Shown here: positions 1 through 6,502 of the stretch, one piece after another
Layout: each line of letters begins with the position of its first letter
Position numbering within the stretch: position 1 is the stretch's first letter
Assembly (NCBI GenBank): GCA_006227775.1
Contig: SBFV01000376.1
Span: forward strand, 1-15,926
Source of the DNA: Gammaproteobacteria bacterium
GTDB lineage: Bacteria; Pseudomonadota; Gammaproteobacteria; Chromatiales; Chromatiaceae
Length of the DNA stretch: 15,926 nucleotides
Direction: 5' to 3'
Translations under genes and position numbers: made by a program
Notes under the pieces: model-generated
The model's database searches: none
Told to the model about the DNA's origin: nothing
Seen by the model: only the letters and a program-made list of their open reading frames with translations

Positions 1-201
1 CCCATGCACCTCCTGCCCCTGCGCATGAACGAATTGCCCCGGGACAAGGATGTGGTGCTCTACTGTCGCAGCGGGGCACGCTCCTACCATGCCTGTCTCT
101 ATCTGGCCCAGCAGGGTTTCGACAACGCCATCAACCTGCGGGGCGGTATCATCGCTTGGGCGCGCCACGGCTTCCCGATTGAGCCGGGCCGTCTGGCGTG
201 A
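1..201 (+). CDS. Rhodanese-like sulfurtransferase, C-terminal part
   Basis: The open frame runs in from the left edge, so only the last 66 codons are present and the true start lies outside the window. The visible part holds the rhodanese active-site loop C-R-S-G-A-R, with the catalytic cysteine codon at 64-66, preceded by the strand VVLYC. It is followed by the usual ending with a helix, a LRGGIIAW segment and a short tail. Single-domain rhodaneses carry sulfane sulfur as a cysteine persulfide in the cytoplasm. The next two genes on the same strand are tusA and dsrE2; in Allochromatium vinosum a rhodanese in this position passes sulfur to TusA. That role is inferred from the context. The family call is firm. 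The ATG at position 4 is internal and is not a credible start. Confidence 0.9.
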   Translation, partial: PMHLLPLRMNELPRDKDVVLYCRSGARSYHACLYLAQQGFDNAINLRGGIIAWARHGFPIEPGRLA

Positions 202-228
202 CCAGCGGCGGCGCGCACCTCGGCGCGT

Positions 229-257
229 TTGCCTTTTCATCGGGTTTGGCCTATAAA
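229..257 (+). promoter_or_regulatory. Candidate sigma70 promoter for tusA-dsrE2
   Basis: A TTGCCT box at 229-234 is separated by 17 bases from TATAAA at 252-257, which fits a housekeeping promoter (4/6 and 5/6 matches). It lies in the 110-base gap between the rhodanese and tusA, about 55 bases before the tusA start. It would let tusA and dsrE2 be made independently of, or in addition to, read-through from the rhodanese gene. Seen in sequence only; no start site is known. Confidence 0.45.
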
Positions 258-311
258 CCGCCCAGCCGAATGCCCGAACCCTCATCTTGACCATAACCCT
301 CGGAGATTTAC

Positions 312-542
312 ATGGCAGCCTTCGATCAAGAACTCGACGCCAGCGGTTTGAACTGCCCCCTGCCCATCCTGCGTGCCAAGAAGACCCTGAATTCCATGGC
401 CTCCGGCCAGGTGCTGCACATCATCGCCACCGATCCGGGTTCCGTGAAGGATTTCGACGCCTTCGCCAAGCAGACGGGCAACGAGTTGATGGAATCCAAG
501 GAAGAGGGCGGTAAGTTCCATTTTCTGATCAAGAAGGCCTGA
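312..542 (+). CDS. tusA: TusA sulfur carrier protein
   Basis: This 76-residue protein has the full length of a TusA and its signature C-P-L-P-I-L motif, with the persulfide-carrying cysteine at residue 15, followed by the DPGSVKDFDAF stretch typical of the family. TusA is a small cytoplasmic protein that carries sulfur as a persulfide between enzymes. In tRNA thiolation it serves the Tus relay; in sulfur oxidizers it feeds the oxidation machinery. Its place between a rhodanese and dsrE2 points to the oxidation role here (inference from A. vinosum). A ribosome site GGAG at 302-305 sits seven bases before the ATG. A promoter candidate lies just upstream. Confidence 0.95.
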   Translation: MAAFDQELDASGLNCPLPILRAKKTLNSMASGQVLHIIATDPGSVKDFDAFAKQTGNELMESKEEGGKFHFLIKKA

Positions 543-584
543 TCCGCAGGCACCCACCCCTAACCCATTTCGAGAGGTCTGCCG

Positions 585-1064
585 ATGGAACAGAAGAAGC
601 TGGCGATCATCGCCACCAAGGGATCGCTGGACTGGGCCTACCCCCCCTTCATCCTCGCCTCCACGGCGGCGGCGCTGGGCTACGAGGTTCAGATCTTTTT
701 CACTTTCTATGGTCTTCAGCTCCTCAAGAAGGACCTGTCCCTGGAAGTGACCCCCCTGGGCAACCCGGGCATGCCCATGCCCATGGGCATGGACAAGTGG
801 TTCCCGGTCCTGGGTCTCGCCCTCCCCGGGATGCAGGCCATGATGACCTCCATGATGAAGGCCAAGATGAAGAAGAAGGGTGTGGCCAGCATCGAGGAAT
901 TGCGGGAGTTGTGCCAGGAGGCTGAGGTCAAGCTGATCGCCTGCCAGATGACCGTGGACCTCTTCGATCTGGATACCGCTGATTTCATCGACGGCGTCGA
1001 GTACGCAGGGGCCGCGGCCTTCTTCGAGTTCGCTGGCGAGAGCGATATTTGCCTCTATATCTGA
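585..1064 (+). CDS. dsrE2: DsrE2-family sulfurtransferase
   Basis: The 159-residue protein has the DsrE/DsrF-like fold pattern: an N-terminal strand KLAIIATKGSLDWAYPP, a second strand around YEVQIFFTFYGL, and C-terminal strands around residues 115-120 and 154-159. Cysteines stand at 110, 120 and 156. C120 (KLIACQMT) and C156 (near the very C-terminus) match the conserved pair I recall for A. vinosum DsrE2A. The middle (residues 58-98) is hydrophobic and very rich in methionine (MPMPMGM, then MQAMMTSMMKAKMKKK), which is usual for this family and may associate with membrane. It starts 42 bases after tusA with an AGAGG ribosome site at 573-577. The likely role is exchange of persulfide sulfur with TusA and rhodanese during sulfur oxidation. 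Confidence 0.92.
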   Translation: MEQKKLAIIATKGSLDWAYPPFILASTAAALGYEVQIFFTFYGLQLLKKDLSLEVTPLGNPGMPMPMGMDKWFPVLGLALPGMQAMMTSMMKAKMKKKGVASIEELRELCQEAEVKLIACQMTVDLFDLDTADFIDGVEYAGAAAFFEFAGESDICLYI

Positions 1065-1103
1065 CGACCGGGGGCCGGGATTGGACCCTCCTCATCGGTA
1101 TCG

Positions 1104-1130
1104 ACGCCGCCCCCGGGCGGCGTTTCTTTG
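1104..1130 (+). terminator. Intrinsic terminator after dsrE2
   Basis: ACGCCGCC at 1104-1111 pairs perfectly with GGCGGCGT at 1116-1123 across a 4-base loop, and TTTCTTTG follows the stem. This is a strong rho-independent terminator about 40 bases past the dsrE2 stop codon. It closes the sulfur-relay operon and separates it from the LysR gene. Confidence 0.8.
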
Positions 1131-1318
1131 GTATGGCTTACCCGCCGCGGTCGTTTCACCTACGCCTTGCCTGTCCCGGTGGTTGCCCTAACCCCATATC
1201 CGCCGTTGCCGCTGTGTTCACCGCCTCTTCTCCGCGATTCTGACCATTAACTCCTTTTCCTTCACTGTTCTTCATGATATAAAAAGTTCTTATTTGCTCC
1301 TGACACGGCGGGGTGTCT

Positions 1319-2221
1319 ATGGCGGATCGGCGACTGCAAGTCTTCCACACGGTGGCGCGCTTGTTGAGCTTTACCAAGGCCGCCGAAACCCTGCACATGA
1401 CCCAGCCAGCGGTGACTTTCCAGGTTCGCCAGTTGGAAGAGCACTTCAACACCCGGCTCTTCGACCGCACCCATAACCGCATCAGCCTTACCGCCGTTGG
1501 AGAACAGGTCCTGGCCTACGCGGATCGGATTTTCGAGCTCTACGCCGAGATGGAAAACTCGGTGCGGGAATTGACCGGGGAGATCAGTGGCGCCCTGACC
1601 ATCGGCGCCAGCACCACCATCGCTGAATACATGCTCCCGACCCTGTTGGGGGATTTCAAGGAGAAGTATCCTGAGGTCACCATCCACCTGAAGGTCGCCA
1701 ACAGCGAGGGTATCGTCTCTCTGGTGGAGAGCAATACCATCGACTTGGGCGTGGTGGAATCCACCGTCACCAATAAGAATCTGGCGGTGGAGGTCTGCAA
1801 GCGCGATCACCTGGTCGGCATCGTGCCGCCAAATCACCCGCTCGCGACGGAGTCCTCCGTCAAATTTGTCAGACTTCTGAAATATCCCTTCATCTGTCGG
1901 GAAGAAGGTTCCGGCACCCGGGGGGTGATCAGCGAGTATCTGGATCAGTTTCCCGAGTGCGAGGGGGCGCTGAAGATGGCCATGGAACTAGGCAGCCCGG
2001 AAGCGGTCAAGGGGGCGGTTGAGGCCGGCATGGGCGTTTCAGTGGTGTCTCGTGCGACGATCCAGAAGGAACTGCGCCTCGGCACCTTGGTGGCGGTGGA
2101 ACTGGACCCTCCTTTGGAACGGCCCTTCTCCTTTGTCCACCAGAAGCAGAAATTCCGGCTGCGGGTGATGGAGGAACTCCTTGAGTTCGCCCGCGCCTAC
2201 TGCGAGGAACATCCGGGCTAA
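1319..2221 (+). CDS. LysR-family transcriptional regulator
   Basis: This 300-residue protein has the standard LysR layout. Residues 3-62 form a winged helix-turn-helix (FTKAAETLHMTQPAVTFQVR is the recognition region, then LEEHFNTRLFDRT). A linker helix spans about 63-87, and a two-lobed periplasmic-binding-like effector domain fills residues 90-295. I chose the ATG at 1319, preceded by the G-rich GGCGGGGTG; a GTG two codons earlier (1313) is also in frame. The gap before it is AT-rich at 1245-1300, with TATAAA at 1278-1283 as a possible -10 box. It is separated from dsrE2 by a terminator, so it is its own unit. The effector and targets cannot be read from the sequence. Nearness to sulfur genes makes a sulfur-linked role possible but unproven. 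Confidence 0.9.
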   Translation: MADRRLQVFHTVARLLSFTKAAETLHMTQPAVTFQVRQLEEHFNTRLFDRTHNRISLTAVGEQVLAYADRIFELYAEMENSVRELTGEISGALTIGASTTIAEYMLPTLLGDFKEKYPEVTIHLKVANSEGIVSLVESNTIDLGVVESTVTNKNLAVEVCKRDHLVGIVPPNHPLATESSVKFVRLLKYPFICREEGSGTRGVISEYLDQFPECEGALKMAMELGSPEAVKGAVEAGMGVSVVSRATIQKELRLGTLVAVELDPPLERPFSFVHQKQKFRLRVMEELLEFARAYCEEHPG

Positions 2222-2490
2222 TCGTCAGGAGGGGGCACGCCACCCCCCTTGATGATGGAAGAGGCCGCTGAGTTCTTTCGTCCTAACTGACCGGATCAGC
2301 CTCCCCGGGCCGAGGCCCCGCCCTCGGGGTCCTAAGCGGTCACCGCGGGCGCCATCCGCCGCTGGCCGGAGGCTTGCTCAGAGTCTCTCGGAAGTGTCTG
2401 GGTCGGTACGGCGGCGATGCCGAGACTACTGCCCATCCCCCCCTAGCCATCCACCCACCCATCCCTACCCCGCCTGCCGGAACCTGTCCG

Positions 2491-2889
2491 ATGCTGACAT
2501 CCCCCCTGCCGCCGAGCGATGAGCGCCATCTGACCCGGGTCTATCGTGGCCTGGACGCCGAGTCCCGCCGGACCCTGCTGCGCTTCGCGGATTTTTTGTG
2601 GTCCGAGTTGGAACGACGCGGCCGTGGTGCCGGTGACGAGTCTCCTTCCACCACTGGCCCGGCGGAACCCGATACGATTACCCGACCCGCCCAGGAAACG
2701 GTGGTCGGTGCCATCAAGCGATTGTCCCTGAGTTACCATATGCTGGATCGCCGCCGAATGCTCGATGAGACATCGAGCCTCATGGCCGCCCATGTCCTCA
2801 ATGGCCGCCCCGCCCGGGACGTGATCGACGACTTGGAGGCGCTCTTCGCCCGCCACTATGACGCCTACCGGAATCGTTTCGGTAGCTGA
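2491..2889 (+). CDS. Conserved-looking helical protein of unknown function
   Basis: I do not recognise this 132-residue protein. Taking the ATG at 2491, it begins with a predicted helix rich in Arg and Leu (ERHLTRVYRGL, then RRTLLRFADFLWSELERRG). A polar, Pro/Thr-rich loop covers about residues 48-70, and a charged helical C-terminal half contains YHMLDRRRMLD and VIDDLEALFARHYDAYR. No membrane segment, signal peptide or cysteine is visible. An in-frame ATG at 2374 would add 39 Pro-rich residues with a poor codon pattern, so I regard the shorter form as more likely; neither has a strong ribosome site. The stop lies 23 bases before the permease gene, so the two are probably cotranscribed and possibly act together. 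Confidence 0.6.
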   Translation: MLTSPLPPSDERHLTRVYRGLDAESRRTLLRFADFLWSELERRGRGAGDESPSTTGPAEPDTITRPAQETVVGAIKRLSLSYHMLDRRRMLDETSSLMAAHVLNGRPARDVIDDLEALFARHYDAYRNRFGS

Positions 2890-2912
2890 ACTCAATCAGG
2901 ACCCCTCTCGCT

Positions 2913-3977
2913 ATGCAGGTCATCACCGACTGGTTTCGGCGGTATTTTTCCGATCCTCAAGTCGTCTTTCTGGCCGCCGCCCTGCTGGTGGGCTTTGCCG
3001 TGGTCCTTTCGATGGGCTACATGTTGGCCCCTGCCCTGGCGAGTATCGTCATCGCCTATCTGCTGGAGGGGCTGGTTTCCTACTTTCAGCGTTTCGGCTG
3101 GCCGCGCCTGGTCGCGGTCCTGGTGGTTTATATCGTGTTCGTGGTCTTCGTGATCACCCTCCTCTTCGGGGTCATTCCCGTGGTATCGCGCCAGGTGACG
3201 GACCTAGTGCAGCAGATGCCCTCCATGATCTCCTCCGGACTGGTCTTTCTCACCCAGTTGCCGGAACGCTACCCGGAAGTGATCTCCCAGGATCAGGTGC
3301 AACAGGTCATCGGCACTATCCGCTACGAGATCACCAGTTTCGGCCAGCGGGTCCTGTCATGGTCCCTCGCCTCGGTGGTAGGCTTCATCACCATCCTGGT
3401 CTATCTGATCCTGGTGCCCCTGCTGGTGTTCTTCTTCCTCAAGGACAAGGACCTGATCATCGCCTGGTTCATGAATTACCTGCCCAAGCACACCCGCATT
3501 GCCGGTACCGTCTGGCATGACGTCGACCGGCAGATCTCCAATTACGTCCGGGGCAAATTCTGGGAAATCCTCATCATCTGGGCCGCGTCCCTGGTCGCCT
3601 TCCAACTGTTGGGGCTCAATTACGCCATGCTGCTTGCCTTGCTGGTGGGGCTGTCGGTGATCATCCCCTTTATCGGGGCATCAGTGGTGACCATCCCGGT
3701 GCTCCTGGTAGGCTGGTTCCAATGGGGCTGGTCCGGCGAGTTCGCCTGGATGGCCGCCGTTTATTTCATCATCCAGGCCCTGGACGGGAATGTCCTGGTC
3801 CCCCTGCTCTTTTCCGAAGTGGTCAATCTCCATCCGGTGGCCATCATCGTGTCCATACTGGTCTTCGGTGGGCTCTGGGGATTCTGGGGTGTATTCTTCG
3901 CGATTCCCCTGGCGACCCTGGTCCAGGCGATCCTGACCGCCTGGCCCAGATCGAACGGCGAGAGCGCCGAGACCTGA
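2913..3977 (+). CDS. AI-2E/PerM-family membrane transporter
   Basis: The 354-residue protein is a polytopic inner-membrane protein of the AI-2E (PerM/TqsA) family. Hydrophobic segments lie near residues 17-35, 38-55, 64-90, about 150-175, 212-260, 270-287 and 300-345. The long soluble stretch between the third and fourth carries QMPSMISSGLVFLTQLPERYP, usual for the family. The C-terminal half has the conserved GLSVIIPFIGASVVTIP and LDGNVLVPLLF motifs. Members export or exchange small molecules; TqsA exports autoinducer-2 and others are cation antiporters. The substrate here is unknown. It follows the small helical protein by 23 bases, with a weak AGGA ribosome site near 2899. The protease gene follows after 121 bases. 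Confidence 0.88.
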   Translation: MQVITDWFRRYFSDPQVVFLAAALLVGFAVVLSMGYMLAPALASIVIAYLLEGLVSYFQRFGWPRLVAVLVVYIVFVVFVITLLFGVIPVVSRQVTDLVQQMPSMISSGLVFLTQLPERYPEVISQDQVQQVIGTIRYEITSFGQRVLSWSLASVVGFITILVYLILVPLLVFFFLKDKDLIIAWFMNYLPKHTRIAGTVWHDVDRQISNYVRGKFWEILIIWAASLVAFQLLGLNYAMLLALLVGLSVIIPFIGASVVTIPVLLVGWFQWGWSGEFAWMAAVYFIIQALDGNVLVPLLFSEVVNLHPVAIIVSILVFGGLWGFWGVFFAIPLATLVQAILTAWPRSNGESAET

Positions 3978-4098
3978 TGGCCATCGGGCTTGGGTACCGG
4001 CCCCTGGCCTTAAGTCCATGCCTGAAGGGCTGGCCCCTCTGGCGATCCCTCCACCTCATCGGCCCCAATCCCTCCCGGTTCTCCACGGCCCTATTGCC

Positions 4099-5220
4099 AT
4101 GCGCTCCCTCTCCCTCGCCCGTTTCCTCTTCTGGTTCCTCCTTTTTCTGTTGCTGGCCCTGTCGCTGCGGCCCTGGGTCGAGGATCTGCTGATCGGTTTT
4201 CGCGCCGAGCCACGCGCCATCGCCCCGCGGGGGGATCTGGCGGCGGATGAACAGACCACCATCGCCATCTTCGAGGCCTCGACGCCAGCGGTGGTCTATA
4301 TCACCACCACCACCCGGGTCCTGGATCTCTGGACCCGGGATATCACCGAGATCCCCCGTGGTACCGGCTCCGGCTTCATCTGGGACGATCAGGGGCACAT
4401 CGTCACCAACTACCATGTCATCGAGGGGGTTCGGTCCGCCCAGGTGGGGCTCTGGGATCAACGCAGCTACGAGGCGGACATCATCGGCGCCAGCCCCGAA
4501 CACGACCTGGCCGTACTGCGCATCCGCATTCCGACGTCGCGACCGACACCCCTGCCCCTTGGCACCAGCAAGGATCTGCGCGTTGGGCAAAAGGTGCTGG
4601 CCATCGGCAATCCCTTCGGCCTCGACTATACCCTCACCACCGGCGTGATCTCGGCATTGGATCGCACCATCTCCGGGGAACAGGGCCAGTCGATCCAGCA
4701 CCTGATCCAGACCGATGCGGCCATCAACCCCGGGAATTCCGGCGGGCCCCTGCTTGACAGCGCCGGGCGTCTGATCGGCGTCAACACCGCCATCTACAGC
4801 CCTTCCGGGGCCTTTGCTGGCATCGGTTTCGCCGTGCCGGTGGATACGGTCAACCGGGTGGTGCCGGAGCTGATCGCCCGGGGACATTTCCAGCGCCCCA
4901 GTCTGGGCATCAAGGCGGACGACGCCATCAGCGGCCGCATCTTGGACCAACTGGGGTTGGAAGGGGTGCTGGTGTTGCGGGTGGAGCCCGGCTCAACGGC
5001 GGAGGCGGCGGGTCTGCGGGGGACCAAGGCCGAGCGGGGGGGAGCCATTACCCTGGGGGACATCATCCTGGCGGTAAATAGCCAGCCGGTAAAAAGCCTG
5101 AAAGAGCTTTCCGACCTGCTGGAACGCCAGCAGGTCGGGGATCAGGTCAGTCTCACCATTGATCGCGGTGGACGGCCCCTGGAGTTGACCGTCACCTTGC
5201 AGGGGCGGCGCGGGCTATGA
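4099..5220 (+). CDS. HtrA-family serine protease with one PDZ domain (DegS/DegQ-like)
   Basis: With the ATG at 4099 the protein has 373 residues. A membrane anchor or uncleaved signal covers about residues 7-23, followed by the trypsin-like domain (about 50-262) and one PDZ domain (about 266-368). The triad is visible as His106 in TNYHVIEG, Asp136 in EHDLAVL and Ser214 in NPGNSGGPLL. One PDZ domain, an N-terminal hydrophobic helix and no obvious cleavage site suggest a DegS-like protease tethered in the inner membrane and facing the periplasm. DegS cuts RseA to start the envelope stress response; AlgW and DegQ-type proteins are close alternatives. An upstream in-frame ATG at 4018 would bury the anchor 27 residues inside, so I prefer 4099, although neither start has a clear ribosome site. 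Its stop codon touches that of the next, convergent gene. Confidence 0.88.
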   Translation: MRSLSLARFLFWFLLFLLLALSLRPWVEDLLIGFRAEPRAIAPRGDLAADEQTTIAIFEASTPAVVYITTTTRVLDLWTRDITEIPRGTGSGFIWDDQGHIVTNYHVIEGVRSAQVGLWDQRSYEADIIGASPEHDLAVLRIRIPTSRPTPLPLGTSKDLRVGQKVLAIGNPFGLDYTLTTGVISALDRTISGEQGQSIQHLIQTDAAINPGNSGGPLLDSAGRLIGVNTAIYSPSGAFAGIGFAVPVDTVNRVVPELIARGHFQRPSLGIKADDAISGRILDQLGLEGVLVLRVEPGSTAEAAGLRGTKAERGGAITLGDIILAVNSQPVKSLKELSDLLERQQVGDQVSLTIDRGGRPLELTVTLQGRRGL

Positions 5221-5478
5221 TCAGAGGCCGCACATCCCCGCAGGGCAGCAGCCCCCCGTGCCGCAAGCGGGGGGCGCCACCCCGCTCCCCAGGCTGCTTT
5301 TGGAGATGAGGTTGCCACCGGTGGCCAGACGGTGGACCGGGGATTCCGCTGGGGTCTCCCCGGGCTCGACCCCCGCCCGGGCACAGAGATCCCCCCAGTT
5401 GGCGATGGTTTCGCTCATGCGATGGCTGACCTCGACCACCCGGCCATTGACGTCGCAACGATAATCGTAGGTAGGCAT
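5221..5478 (-). CDS. FmdB-like small cysteine-rich protein
   Basis: This 85-residue protein begins MPTYDYRCDVNGRVVEV, the recognisable start of FmdB-type zinc-ribbon proteins. However, the usual CxxC after the YDYRC strand is lost: position 11 is Asn (C-D-V-N). The other cysteines are at 32, 72, 77, 78 and 83, the last four in a Gly-rich tail (ACGTGGCCPAGMCGL). It may bind a metal or a cluster through the tail, or work as a redox or persulfide protein; this is inference. A strong ribosome site AAGGAG sits just upstream of the ATG, behind a near-consensus promoter with a perfect dyad over the start point (separate entries). The stop codon is directly adjacent to that of the protease on the other strand. 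The original FmdB was proposed to regulate formamidase, but most homologues have no known function. Confidence 0.75.
   Translation of the reverse strand: MPTYDYRCDVNGRVVEVSHRMSETIANWGDLCARAGVEPGETPAESPVHRLATGGNLISKSSLGSGVAPPACGTGGCCPAGMCGL
5251..5286. other. Two mutually exclusive GC hairpins at the convergent gene ends
   Basis: GCCCCCCG at 5251-5258 pairs perfectly with CGGGGGGC at 5268-5275 over a 9-base loop. AGCGGGG at 5266-5272 can instead pair with CCCCGCT at 5280-5286 over 7 bases. Both use the same middle segment, so only one can form. They lie about 30 bases past the protease stop and inside the last codons of the FmdB-like gene. There is no T-run, so they are not classical terminators. 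They may slow convergent polymerases or protect the mRNA ends, or may simply reflect Gly/Cys/Pro codons. Confidence 0.35.
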
Positions 5479-5492
5479 TGGATACTCCTTGA

Positions 5493-5514
5493 AATATCAG
5501 GAATGGCTGATATT
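5493..5514. promoter_or_regulatory. Perfect inverted repeat, probable operator of the FmdB-like gene
   Basis: AATATCAG at 5493-5500 and CTGATATT at 5507-5514 form a perfect 8+8 bp dyad with a 6-base spacer. It lies between the -10 box (5518-5523) and the ribosome site of the minus-strand gene, so it would cover the transcription start. A dimeric repressor bound here would block initiation. The AT-rich arms in this GC-rich DNA argue against chance. The protein that binds it cannot be named from sequence; ArsR or Rrf2 family sites can look similar. Confidence 0.6.
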
Positions 5515-5517
5515 CCG

Positions 5518-5545
5518 ATTATATCGGTGGGCTGGAAGCTGGCAA
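5518..5545 (-). promoter_or_regulatory. Near-consensus sigma70 promoter of the FmdB-like gene
   Basis: Read on the minus strand, TTGCCA (5540-5545) is followed by 16 bases and then a perfect TATAAT (5518-5523). That is 5/6 and 6/6 matches with good spacing, the best promoter in the window. Initiation is expected near 5510-5512, inside the dyad at 5493-5514. CCGAT-TAT-ATCGG at 5515-5527 is a second small dyad across the -10 box. Confidence 0.7.
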
Positions 5546-5601
5546 GCCAGCAATTCGTGCGGCTTCTCGGCCCGGATTCTTCCTGGCGATCGCCCAAGTG
5601 C

Positions 5602-6276
5602 TCAAGCTGAAATGCGCCGGACGGCCAGGTGGCGGTCACTCACGACCACGGCCTCCAGGTCCGGGAGCCCGGCCGCGTCGAGTTGCGCCTGGATCTCCGC
5701 CGGCTCGTAGGCGGCGAAGAGGGCGGCGCGGAAATCCTCTTGCAGGCTGGCGGGGAGTTCGGGGGCGTAGGTGGCGACCAGGGATTCGAGCCAGCCAGGG
5801 GAAGGGGGACGCATCAGGTCCATGACCAGGATCGGCGCTCCGGGTTTGAGGGTCATCCGGATGGCGCGCCACAATTGCTGGGGATCATCAAGGCGGTGGA
5901 GCAGATCCGAGGAGAGGGCCAGGTCATAGGCGCCTTGTGGCAGGCTGGCGGAGGCGAGACCGAAGGGGAGAACGCGGCAGCGACGCGCGATGCCGGGCAG
6001 GGCCTCCAGGGCACCCTGGAGGGTCTCCAGCCGGGCGGGACTAGGATCGACAAGGTCACAGCTCGCCCTGGGCCAGGCCTTGAGAAAACCGATAGGGGTT
6101 GGGCCTGGCCAGCCGCCCAGGGCCAGGGCATGCTTGTCCTCCAGATCCCCCCGTTGCAATTCCCGCAACAGGCGGAGGAAGAGGGAATCGGTCTCGGCGT
6201 GGTCAGCGTTGGCCCAGCTCTGGACCAGCCGCCGTTCCTCTGCATGCCCTTGTGGGGGTAGGGGGCGGCGTTTCAC
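5602..6276 (-). CDS. Class I SAM-dependent methyltransferase (divergent)
   Basis: I place the start at a GTG (6274-6276), giving 224 residues, because GAGGGA on the minus strand (6285-6290) lies eight bases ahead of it. The ATG farther upstream at 6459 would force translation through the 21-bp repeat tract. The fold signature is a Rossmann methyltransferase: strand and loop LALGGWPGPTPIGF at about 51-64, an acidic residue at the end of the next strand (CDLVDPS, Asp77), LALSSDLLHRLDDPQQLW at 119-136, and LKPGAPILVMDLMRPP at 143-158. The glycine loop is not the usual D-x-G-x-G-x-G form, so SAM binding may be altered. The substrate is unknown. It lies downstream of lysA, where many gammaproteobacteria carry dapF, and may be read from the lysA transcript. 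Confidence 0.7.
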   Translation of the reverse strand: MKRRPLPPQGHAEERRLVQSWANADHAETDSLFLRLLRELQRGDLEDKHALALGGWPGPTPIGFLKAWPRASCDLVDPSPARLETLQGALEALPGIARRCRVLPFGLASASLPQGAYDLALSSDLLHRLDDPQQLWRAIRMTLKPGAPILVMDLMRPPSPGWLESLVATYAPELPASLQEDFRAALFAAYEPAEIQAQLDAAGLPDLEAVVVSDRHLAVRRISA

Positions 6277-6292
6277 GCGCCTGGTCCCTCGG

Positions 6293-6463
6293 GACTGGAG
6301 CGGGAGCGGTGGTACCGGGATGGGGCGCACCAGTAGCCAGAGGTGATGCACCAGTACTGGAATGGGATGCGCCGGTGCCAAGACCGGACGGACTGACGTT
6401 GGGAGAGGGGTACGTTCCGGTGACGAGGCTGGTCGTGCCGGTGACTTGAGAGTACGCACCGGT
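6293..6463 (-). repeat. Degenerate 21-bp tandem repeats between lysA and the methyltransferase gene
   Basis: Eight units of 21 bases (one of 24) run head to tail on the minus strand from 6463 to 6293. Each begins ACY-GGN or a close variant. In the reading frame of lysA, continued past its stop codon, the units translate as TGAYSQV, TGTTSLV, TGTYPSP, NVSPSGLG, TGASHSS, TGASPLA, TGAPHPG and TTAPAPV. Differences in the shared core fall mainly on third codon positions (ACC/ACT, GGT/GGC/GGA, GCA/GCG). The period is directly visible: GCACCAGTA on the plus strand recurs exactly at 6327 and 6348 and as GCGCCGGTG at 6369. No start codon lies between the lysA stop and the repeats in this frame. It may be a former or read-through tail of lysA, the relic of another gene, or a non-coding tandem array. 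Confidence 0.7.
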
Positions 6464-6502
6464 GCGGGGGGGAGGCGGGGTGTAGCGCCTGGCCAGCGCT
6501 TG

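Noticed and set aside
216..234. Short CGCGC/GCGCG stem as terminator of the rhodanese gene
   Set aside because: The stem is only about five base pairs with an interrupted T stretch, and it overlaps the promoter candidate for tusA.
2310..2327. Hairpin CCGAGG/CCTCGG as terminator of the LysR gene
   Set aside because: Six-base GC stem without a T-run about 90 bases past the stop; expected by chance in this composition.
3844..4950. 368-codon minus-strand open frame opposite the protease gene
   Set aside because: It covers parts of two clear plus-strand genes (permease and HtrA protease) and has no motif of its own.
6099..6449. Plus-strand frame ending in APVxxxD heptads
   Set aside because: It shares wobble positions with the minus-strand TG[A/T] frame, so the repeats alone cannot decide. 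Its upstream part is antisense to the methyltransferase and it has no ribosome site. Kept only as an alternative in the repeat finding.
6293..6463. CRISPR-like array
   Set aside because: The 21-bp units are contiguous and degenerate with no spacers, and no cas genes are near.
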